Origin: Spirogloea muscicola
Lineage: Eukaryota; Streptophyta; Zygnematophyceae; Spirogloeales; Spirogloeaceae
DNA length: 15,567 nt
Assembly: GCA_009602725.1 (NCBI GenBank)
Contig: WELB01000088.1
Span: 1 to 15,567, forward strand
Reading direction: 5' to 3'
Below the pieces are notes generated by a model that was not told where the DNA came from, searched no databases, and was given only the letters and a program-made list of their open reading frames with translations. Shown here piece after piece: positions 7,661-15,567 of this stretch. Made by a program: the position numbers and the translations under genes. How positions within the stretch are numbered: position 1 is the stretch's first letter; every line of letters starts with the position of its first letter.

Positions 7661-8038
7661 CGGGTCTATCTTCCTCGACTGCCTCCGCATGCCTGCTGCA
7701 GCCCGGCCCGGCCAGTCTCGGAACTTTCCCAGCACCTGCGGGCCTCGTCGCGGCCGCCTCCTCCACCCCCCCCCCCCCCGTCGCCGCCGCCGACGCCCTA
7801 GCTTACCTGCGCCCTCCCGCTCCTCCGGCCCCTGCTGCCGCCGCTCTGCTCGCGCGCTGCCTGCGCGGAGGCGCTCCTCCGCCCTTGGCCCGTCTTTTGG
7901 TCCACTCGGCACCACAGCAGAACATGAGACCTCGGCCCCTCGTGTTAGCCTGCCAGCGGCGGCCACGGCAGTGGTGGTTCTCGCTGCCCGCTGACCAGGG
8001 CGGCGAGCAGTGATGCGGGAAACGCGCAAGGGCGGGCC
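7661..8038 (+). promoter_or_regulatory. GC-rich 5' flank of the CAX gene
   Basis: About 380 bp of very GC-rich sequence between the interstitial telomeric repeats and the CAX ATG, with a run of 14 C (7766-7779) and many CCGCCG words. Open frames on both strands are proline/arginine/alanine-rich and overlap, which is compositional. By position this is the CAX promoter and 5' UTR, and no TATA box is visible. The kinesin 5' flank has the same character (GC-rich, C run), so this may be how promoters look in this genome. Confidence 0.4.
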
Positions 8039-11000
8039 ATGAATGGCTACAAGCCGGACGAGTTGGAGGTACGGCACGGTGTCAGGTGCTGGCTGTCATG
8101 CTTCACTTGCAGATCTGCGAGAATGAGGGACTCTCATACAAGCGCCCCCTTCTCGTGACGCGGGCAGCTGGCAGCTCTTGTGGGCGACGGAAGTGGGCCT
8201 GATGTGAAGGGTCGACAGTCAGTGAGTCCGCACAGGCCGTTGGTGGGAAGGTCGAGATCTGCAGAGCGCATCGCAGCTGCTGGAGGGGAGCCAATCCTTG
8301 ACGCAGGGGTCTCGCCTGCAGATGGCACTGCTTGCAGAACAAATGACGTGCCAGGGTGAGCCACATCAAGGACTGTGAAAGGCTTCTTCGTGCACCAAGG
8401 CTTGCTCCCAGATGTGCAAGCACAGGGTGCACCTCGCATTAACAGTGACGCGGTTAGAAGTTGCTACCTTCACCCCGATACACCGAGTGCTCCCCCGGAG
8501 TGTATGACCTTTGCTTGACAGCCCTGCCTTTTATGCAGAAAGTGCAAGAAGTTGTGGTGGCAAGGTATCCGCCACATTCTGGGGCAGCTGCTTCTTGCAA
8601 ACAAGCTCAGCATTCTACTGCTATTTGTGCCAGTGTCCATCGTAGCGGATGTTCTTGGCGTGGGTAAGGTGAGGATCTCAGTGCAGCTGTGGGGAGGGCA
8701 AACCAATGTCGATGAGTGTTGGCAAGTAGTGTCCAGTTTCAGGTTCGCATTGTGCACCAGAGTGAAGTTTGAGGATTGCTGGCACCCACTCTGGTCTTGG
8801 CTCCACTTGTACTGCAGGGGTGGCTCTTCATCTTCAGCCTGTTTGGAATTGCCCCTCTTGCCGAGCGACTCGGATTTGTCACGGAGTGAGTTGTCTATGC
8901 TTCACCTTGCTTGCCCCTGCTGGCATGAGTTGTAAGCCCGCACATTCTACTTGCTCTAGCCAGTTGCCCGAATACCTCCAGTTTTTATGAGGATCAGGGA
9001 CCGTCACTGACTTTTGTTCGTGCATCTTTGTGTACAGGCAACTCGCAACCTTTGTTGGGCCTACATGTGAGCAGCAGAACCTGGTTATCAATGGGTACTG
9101 CATTCTGGATGGGGATGTGGCTTGCCCATGGTGCTACTGTGTCACTGGCATGAGAGCATTTGATTCCACTGTCTGGGCTGTACGCATGAGGGGTCAAGTG
9201 CTGCTGTTGCAGAGGCGGCTTTCTCTTCAGCTGTTGGTCGTCCAAAGTAGTACGTGCTGATTCTGACCACATTCAAGCGTTGTGCAGTGGGTGGGCTCCT
9301 TAATGCCACCTTTGGCAATGCCACGGAGATGATCATATCAATTTTTGCCTTGCAAAGCAACCTCGTCCGCGTTGTCCAACTATCACTTCTGGGATCAATT
9401 CTGTCCAACATGCTGCTTGTCTTGGGGTGCGCCTTCTTCGCTGGCGGCTTACGGAAGCGGGAGCAACTTTTCAATAAGGTGCCAGACCTCAACCTGAACT
9501 TGAAAAACTTTTCCATTCCTAAAAGCAGTGTGGCTGTTGATGACACTCTTCTTTGCACCAGCTCTGGCTTCTTAAGGTTGAAGTCACAAGAAGCCAAAGC
9601 TGGTTTGGCTCAGTTCTGCCTACGTCCTCAATTGCTCCCGTCCATGTTCAAGAGGTTCTTTGCAATCAAGCATGTCATGTATTCATGACAAGGAAGTAGG
9701 ACTTTGGGACTCCAAGCATGCATGCTCTAATGTCAAGGAAAGAGGAGTCTGTTTGGAGTAGGGTCACGTACTTGGGTCCAGATTAGACGCACCTTCCCTT
9801 GTTACGTTCCTTCTACTGGGCTGTCCATGTTGTTGTGGTTCACATGACTTCAAGCCTCCATAGGACACACACGTGTTCCGCGTGTAACAGCTGGTCATGC
9901 TTTGCTGGTGTCTTGGAGCAGACTGCTGCCATGGTCAACGCAGGGCTGTTGCTGATGGCTGTCATGGGCCTGGTACTGCCTGCGGTGCTTCAAGCTACAC
10001 ATACAGAGATTAAAGAACGATCGTCAGAGTTGGCCTTCTCGCGATTTTCTGCGTGTGTGATGCTTGTGGCGTATGCCTTCTTCCTCTTCTTTCAGCTGAA
10101 GAGTCACAGCCACCTGTATGATGAGGTCAGTTGGATGACAGTATCTGGGCTTTTCCTCGTGTTTGGCATAGACTCAGCGTCTTGATTACGTGCAAGAGAA
10201 CTGTAGAAGTGTTAAAGTGTTGTTGCAGGATTACATGTAGAAGTTGGACTTGCCACTGATTGCTCCACCAATCAACAGGAGTTGCCTGACATGGCAGTTG
10301 GAGAGGAACGAGAGAGTGCAGGGGAGGACGATGAGGAGCAAGTTTTGAGCTTTTGGGGTTGCACCGTCTGGCTCGGCATTATAACTCTCTTCATCTCCGT
10401 CCTCTCTGGCTATCTTGTCATCTCCATTGAGGTACTAGTTTCGTGTTTCATTGACGCATTTCCTTTCAAGGTGCCCAATACCCTGCCCTGTGAGGTTGCT
10501 ACATGTTTGTCCAATCTTATTCCCAATCTTCATGCAGGTCATGTTTCCTCGTGGACTCTCGCCTTCGATTGTCAACAATTGTCATTAACTGATGAGCTCG
10601 TTGCTTGGCTTGCTGCGTGCGTGCAGGGTGCCGCTGAATCATGGAATATTCCAGTTGCCTTCATCAGTGTCATTATGCTGCCCATTGTTGGCAATGCGGC
10701 AGAGCATGCATCTGCAATATTGTTTGCTATGAAGGATAAACTGGTGCGCTTCCTTGGGAGCGAGACCACTTGTTTGTGATTGTTAACCAGGGCTTGAGCT
10801 TTTGCACCTTCTTACACTGAATGTGAGCTTTGACTTGCCCATGCATTTTCTGCCTTGAGCTCGCGCAAGAGCTGCATCATCGAGTATTGCTATCCCTCAG
10901 TCTGCAAAGCGTGTCTGTGGTTTGCCTTACTACAGGACATTTCTCTCGGGGTTGCTATCGGCTCTTCGACACAGATCGCCATGTTTGCTGTCAGTCTCTA

Positions 11001-12163
11001 CTCCTCTTACGTATTGCAAGCTATAATATGGCGTGTGGCAGGTCTCTGACCTTGATACGAGCGATAAGTGCAGGTCAGGTTAATAAATGCTTCCTTGCAG
11101 GCATGTACATCTTCTTGAGACGTGCTTCCATTGCCACAGATCCCTTTCTGCGTGGTCATAGCATGGTGCATGGATGTGGACATGGACCTCAACTTCCACA
11201 TCTTTGAAACTGCTACCTTGTTCATAACAGTGATAGTCGTTACTGTTCTTCTGCAGGTCAGTGCAAAGGGCAAAGCCTGCTTTAGGCTGGCTTGCTTCTG
11301 ATTCCCAATGACTCTCTCATCTGGCAGGCTTGTTTTGATTTTGTCAGACAGCCCTTCATTTGTACCAGGGTACTGCTCCATGTTACATAACGTCAATCGT
11401 TTTGCAGCGGGGAGTCCTATCTTGCTAATCGCCACTTCCCTCGCTCTCTTTTCTCTTCTCTTTGCCTTCCTTCCACCTGTCTCAAGTCTCCCTGAACCCT
11501 CCCTCTCCCTCTCCTACCTCTCTCTCTTTCGCTCCTTCTCGGTCTCCCCATCCCCCCCCCCTCTCCCCTCCCCCCTCCCTCTCCGCCTCCCTCTCCCCCT
11601 TCCTCTCTCGCTCCCCCATTCCNTTTCATCTGCCCAACTCCACTTCCTCTCTGCTCTACTTTTGCGGCCCTCCACCCTCCCAGCAGTTGCACACCCCCAC
11701 CCCCCAAAAGAAACCCCTTCTTCCTACACCTTCACAGCTTCACCTGCATGTCTGTCTGTCTGCCCCGTGAGTCAGTCTCTCAGAGGCCAATGTTGTATGC
11801 AGCAGCTCATACACGCAACACCTTCAAACTTGGATTTCATAAATGCATCCAGTTCTGGACATGGCTAGCTCACGAGCTCATGGCCCTGTGTGTTGCCCAT
11901 GTCTTGTGGGCTATCACTAGTTGCATCTCCCTTTCTCAAGAGCTGCTTGTTGGGTTGTGATCGTGACGGTCTGCAATCTGTACATCCTGCAGGAGGGACA
12001 GGCGAACTACTTCAAGGGTCTTATGCTAGTTCTCTGCTACCTGATTGTTGCAGCGAGCTTCTTTGTCCATCGCGATACAGACAAGAATGACGACAAGCAT
12101 AACAGGTCGCAATCTCAGACGTGGCTAGCCTGTCTCTTGTGCCTCTCTGCCGAGTCCTGCTAA
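8039..12163 (+). CDS. CAX: CAX-type vacuolar Ca2+(cation)/H+ exchanger, 12 exons
   Basis: Integral membrane antiporter exporting Ca2+ or other divalent cations from cytosol to vacuole in exchange for protons. Exons: 8039-8068, 8113-8192, 8539-8668, 8818-8885, 9038-9066, 9288-9478, 9922-10125, 10279-10431, 10627-10743, 10936-10989, 11140-11256, 11993-12163. All introns are GT-AG with matching phases; 447 aa, a normal length for the family. Landmarks: first helix [26 protein letters not shown]; first alpha-repeat [14 protein letters not shown] (114-127) with the cation-binding E126; [15 protein letters not shown]; acidic loop GEDDEE between the two halves (about 245-264); second alpha-repeat [12 protein letters not shown] with E321; [50 protein letters not shown] at the C-terminus. 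Both catalytic repeats are intact. Exons 3-12 are secure. Exons 1-2 rest on a start in GGGCCATGAAT and a weak donor (AA|GTGGGC), so the N-terminal 37 residues are tentative. Confidence 0.9.
11257..11992 (+). other. Long last intron of CAX with polypyrimidine tract and one N
   Basis: The 736-bp last intron is the longest in the gene; the others are 44-443 bp. About 11437-11640 is almost pure C and T on the coding strand (CTCTCCC/TCCCTCC words), with an unresolved base at 11623. Open frames across it are serine/proline/leucine-rich and compositional. The flanking exons join exactly as in the family ([11 protein letters not shown]), so no exon is hidden here. Confidence 0.75.
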
Positions 12164-12927
12164 ATTCACTCAATGTCACTCAGCTGACGAGCATGGCTGG
12201 GCTTGCGCAGGTGACGAAGGCTGCGCAGACAGCAGAGCATCCGTCCTTACGCCCTTGGATATTTGGGCCGAGCAAGGCAAGGGGACAGTCGTGCTTTGAT
12301 AACCACCTTGCACCACACAAATGGACATCCTAGCGATGACATACAGCAGGCACATCTGCAAGCTCTTGAGTGTGTGCATCCTTAGCTTGCCAGGCTCTGA
12401 CAACCAAGTCAAGAGCAGGTTCTTATAAGGTATGCAATCGCTGAGCAGGCCAGCGTAAAGAATGCACGGATGGCAGTGCCCTCACTTGCTGTGGGGGCGC
12501 AGCACACTCTCGTGTTTGGTTAGCTTGCCCGCATGGGCAACTGCTGTGCTTAGAATGCTGTAGCCATCGCTTGCTGTCACTTCACAACACAGGTCACCTA
12601 TCTAGGCTCAGCACGAGAGCGAAATTGCTCCTGCGGGCTTTTTACTCAGCAGCCCTGCGAATATCCACACCATCTGCTCCAGTGCTTTTGTAGCGAGTCC
12701 AGGAGGTGTAGGCGCTCAGCCTATTTGGCGCGCAGACAGGTAGCAGCTGGCCAACTCTTGCACAGCACAGGTCAGACGAGCCAATGGCAATCCAGCAAAG
12801 TAGTGGGGTCGAGCTGTCTCACACAGCCGCAAGTCCGTGCGTTTTCTGAAGGAAGTGGCGCAATGTCCTCTCTGGAGTTGACAGTGCAAGACTTCATCAG
12901 ACTGCTGGCAGCCTTGAGCTAATGGCC
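12164..12927. other. Convergent intergenic spacer between CAX and EXORDIUM-like genes
   Basis: 764 bp between the CAX stop (12161-12163) and the EXORDIUM-like stop (12930-12928) must hold both 3' UTRs. I find no coding region, RNA gene, repeat or clear polyadenylation word on either strand. Open frames here are short and without motifs. Confidence 0.6.
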
Positions 12928-15567
12928 TCATGTGACACAGACCTTTGTGGAAAGGTCGAGCAAGCCCTGCAACAAGAACGTGATCTTGGTAGGCTCGCCG
13001 ATGACATTGTACACCGCAGATTGACTGTCAAACTGCACGCCATGCAGAAAAATACTAGTCAGCGGCAGGAGCACTGTGGCGATTGACCTGTCAGCTGTGT
13101 TCCTTGCTCAAAAACTTTCCTGCAGTGACGCCTCCACCCTCACAGCAGCTTCTTTCAATACAGCCATGGTCTGCACAGAGATGTACGCAGGCACGTACAA
13201 TGAGCATGCCGCGGTAGGTCCATGTGACTGCTTACAAGGAGGCCAGGGAAGTCGAAGTTGCAAACACCCCCCGCAGCGAGGCCTCTGGTGTCAGTGTACC
13301 CGTCACCAAGGCCAGGATTGGTGGCCACATCCGCAAGTACACCGCCCAAAAGACTGCCTCAAGTATACAATATCCTCACTGTCAATATCAGGTTCGTGGT
13401 GCCTGCCCCGCTCTCCAATTCTTGCCGGGCCATCGATGGACAGGTCTTGTGGGCTTGTTTGGACAATTACAAGCATGGAGCGACAATCATTTCATGCATT
13501 CGTTGGGGCAGTGACTCAGCAGCATGTAGTGCACAAAATACTGAGGCCCGACTTGCAGGCTTCGTAGAGCACCTGATGAGGCCGTCGACGCCGGCATCTC
13601 CGTTTGGTGGTTTGTATTGAGTGCGCTTGGCGCCAAACTGCAGAACAACTGCACCAGTTTGATCAGTACAGTTGTGCAAGGCTTTGTGGCAAGCAAGCTC
13701 TTGCCATCTGCCACTGCACCTATACAGACTACAAGCTCTCGGTGGATGAGGCTTGAGTCCCTATCCTTCAGGGCACCAATCCAGCCTCTCTGCCATTGAC
13801 AGAGGCGAGAGGGCTGAAAGCAAGCGTATATCGAATCAAGGGTGCAAGCTGCGCACAGGGGTGCACTGCTTGGGGCACTGAGTGCCTAAGTTGCCAATCC
13901 ACGCCCAGGAGGCAAGATTCGCTAGAACCGTTGGGTCGTTGTAGAAGTCCTGAGTCAAGAAGGAACAGTACTGCGAGCAAGCAGCATCCACGGATACGTC
14001 CATGCTGGAGAACGTGCACAGCAGTCAGCAGAAGAGGCACTCAGGGGTGCCAGATTGGCACATCGGAACAGAGGGGGCATCCTGCTTCCAGGTAACAGAC
14101 TGATCCATATGTCATAAACCCTACAGCTGCATGCGGTATGCTGCGGAGTCCAGTCCAGTCAAAGTCAGTTCCTCTCTTCAACAGTGTGACTGGCCAGCAT
14201 TAGACTGTCCCTTGAGTGAGGGGCGAGCAAACCTCGTGAGCACGACATACACTCCATTTTGGTCGACTGCATTCCCAAATTGCCCGGCAATGGCTGCAAG
14301 AGGGAAGTGATTGTTAGGATCAGAGACTGATTGAAGACCCAGCCTGCAGACACAAGCATTCAGAAGCTCGTGCAGGCATCGCTGCATCTCTGCGCCAACT
14401 TCCAAGCACAGCTGACTGGAGCGAAGCTCGGTTTTGCCAGGGCAAGGGCACCAACTATCATTGGCTGTCCTTTGGCAATGCAATGTTGTGCGTTGAGAGG
14501 CAATACCGGTGGAGACGATGCGAAACATGTCTCGGGTGAGAACAAGGGGGCTTTTCTGCAGCGAGTACAGGTTCTCGACTTCCCCCTTGATAACCACCAA
14601 CGCACTGACATGCTTCTGGTTGCTGCAAGACAACATACAGCTGACTTGAAGGACAAGGACACTGCAAGGCCCTCGTGGTGCATGCAGCAACTACATCTTT
14701 TAGTGGGAGGTCGGACATTTTACACAACCGATGAAGCTGGTGTCTTGCTAGCTCGGCCTGCAAAGCCTTTACAATGACAGCCAACAGGGGCTGGCGGCGG
14801 TAAAGTGGGGGTATGGCAGTGGAAGGAAGGATGAAGGATGGGATAGCAGGGAAGAAGGTAAGTGGGGAGTTCAGAAGCGAGAGATGGAGGGGGTGAGGGA
14901 GGAGGCGAGGGGGTGGATTTGATTGACGAGCACGTGGCCTAACAGGCCTTGGGGGGGAGAATTGGGTGTCGGGCCGCGGGCAGGGGTAGGGCCGTGGGCT
15001 ATGCTCGCGAGCACCTGTCAACGTATTGGCTGGCGATGGTGCTCCACCACTGTTGGACAGTGGGCACTGAGCCGTCAGCAGCCCCAGGCGAGTAACTGAT
15101 GGAGTTGATGAAGAGACGGATGAGTGACTGCTGGGCAGGCGTCCACGCGCCGTACCAAACAAGGTAGATGGTGATGGGGTTGGTGAGGAGGCGACCGCCC
15201 TTGTATGTCAGGGTTTGCATCCTCTCTGGCGGAGGTAGAGGTGAGCTGGCCTGAACAACAGCACCAGGGCACGGGGCACTCATTCACTCTGAGGATGAGC
15301 CACGGAGCCACGGATCGCTGACAGTCACCTAGTCTCTAGCATGGCAGGCCAGGCTGGGCAGTGACATTGTGGCGCTGTCGGGGTCAGAGTTGCACTGGCA
15401 GAATAGATGTGAGGACCCTGCCGGACCTAAGCAGGCGGCAGTGCAGCCTGGATGCAGTGAGGCATGACGTGCAGCTGTACCTTGGGGGTGGGGGCTGGCG
15501 GTGGAGGCGGCAGAGTAGAGGGAGGGGTTGGGGAAGGGGGGTTGGGGGCAGGTGGGGGTGGAGGGGG
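12928..15567 (-). CDS. EXORDIUM-like (phosphate-induced protein 1) protein, 5' end beyond window
   Basis: A secreted cell-wall/apoplast family linked in plants to growth and carbon or phosphate status; biochemical activity unknown. Visible exons (minus): 15567-15481 (partial), 15250-15015, 14622-14507, 14293-14233, 14004-13857, 13637-13573, 13353-13236, 13032-12928. Phases agree throughout: 311 residues plus stop. Family landmarks in order: LTYKGG, NPITIYLVWYGAWTPAQ, VQQWW, VSALVVIKGEVENLYSLQKS, NGVYVVLTSMDVSVDAAC, AWIGNLGTQCPKQC, APNGDxGVDG-type PPNGDAGVDGLI, ADVATNP, VYNVIGEP and a short C-terminal tail with cysteine. Plant EXORDIUM proteins are about 310 aa including a signal peptide, so this protein is longer. 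The first visible exon codes for 29 residues, about two-thirds proline (PPPPP, PSPTPP), like extensin or pherophorin linkers. The signal peptide must lie outside the window. The segment between QCTP and FGAKR is several residues shorter than I recall for plant members, so a microexon may be missed in the 13638-13856 intron. Confidence 0.87.
14623..15014 (-). other. Pyrimidine-rich intron of the EXORDIUM-like gene
   Basis: The 392-bp second visible intron is rich in C and T on the coding strand between about 14800 and 15000 (plus strand GGAAGGAAGGATG, GGGGGTGAGGGAGGAGGCGAGGG). Open frames crossing it on the minus strand are serine/proline-rich and compositional. Both flanking exons are fixed by family motifs (VQQWW before, VSALVV after). 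The acceptor is CTTGCAG. Confidence 0.65.

Noticed and set aside
7627-8077. Three overlapping 100-148-codon open frames on both strands
   Set aside because: They span the telomeric tract and a C homopolymer. Proline/arginine/alanine-rich composition explains their lack of stops.
8265-8355. Possible extra CAX exon ([14 protein letters not shown]...) with good AG and GTGAGC borders
   Set aside because: Its phases (0 in, 1 out) cannot connect to the next exon, which needs phase 2. I recall no CAX counterpart.
11308-11868. 186-codon open frame in the CAX intron
   Set aside because: Serine/proline/leucine-rich translation of a C/T tract with an unresolved base. Conserved exons on either side join directly across it.
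13033-13235. Possible extra EXORDIUM-like exon in the last intron (C-C-E-G-G-G frame)
   Set aside because: It needs a different entry phase and adds residues with no family counterpart, whereas direct joining of 13236 to 13032 matches the family C-terminus.
14458-15162. 234-codon minus-strand open frame over the EXORDIUM-like intron
   Set aside because: It is out of frame with the conserved exons on both sides and mostly translates a pyrimidine-rich intron.
1-15567. Search for tRNA, rRNA, CRISPR arrays, transposase or reverse-transcriptase motifs
   Set aside because: None was recognised by eye on either strand. Small or divergent RNAs could still be missed.

Overview
The window reads as the end of a nuclear chromosome or contig from a green-lineage eukaryote (Viridiplantae, most likely a green alga). 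Three things point that way. It opens with Arabidopsis-type CCCTAAA telomeric repeats. Its genes are split into many short exons by GT-AG introns of about 44-740 bp. Its three recognisable genes belong to plant-type families: a kinesin-1 like Arabidopsis At3g63480, a CAX-type vacuolar cation/H+ exchanger, and an EXORDIUM/phosphate-induced-1 (PHI-1) protein. The species cannot be told from the sequence. All homology statements rest on remembered family motifs; no search was run.

Layout. 1-284: telomeric repeats, then two identical 127-bp tandem subtelomeric repeats. 4107-440 (minus): a kinesin motor gene that I could thread through 16 exons in continuous frame (456 aa), ending only about 155 bp from the subtelomeric repeats. 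4108-4269: its GC-rich 5' flank. 4270-7480: about 3.2 kb without a convincing gene, made largely of diverged repeat families in both orientations, a 74-bp inverted repeat about 0.8 kb apart, and a recurring GGCTGG/CCAGCC hairpin. 7393-7596 (minus): an unassigned open stretch with a PPGHG motif. 7605-7660: degenerate interstitial telomeric repeats of opposite orientation to the left end. 7661-8038: GC-rich 5' flank of the next gene. 8039-12163 (plus): the CAX exchanger in 12 exons (447 aa as modelled); its first two exons are the least certain. 12164-12927: convergent intergenic spacer. 15567-12928 (minus): an EXORDIUM-like gene in 8 visible exons, cut by the right edge of the window inside a proline-rich coding stretch.

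The genes do not form a pathway. Kinesin and CAX are divergently oriented on either side of the repeat block, and CAX and the EXORDIUM-like gene converge. No prokaryotic-style system, RNA gene, CRISPR array or intact transposon was found. The most unusual points are: a multi-exon motor gene almost touching a telomere; microexons of 26-34 bp, one coding for most of the nucleotide-binding P-loop; outward-facing telomeric repeats at both ends of a 7.6-kb segment; and a decayed repeat field with a conserved hairpin.
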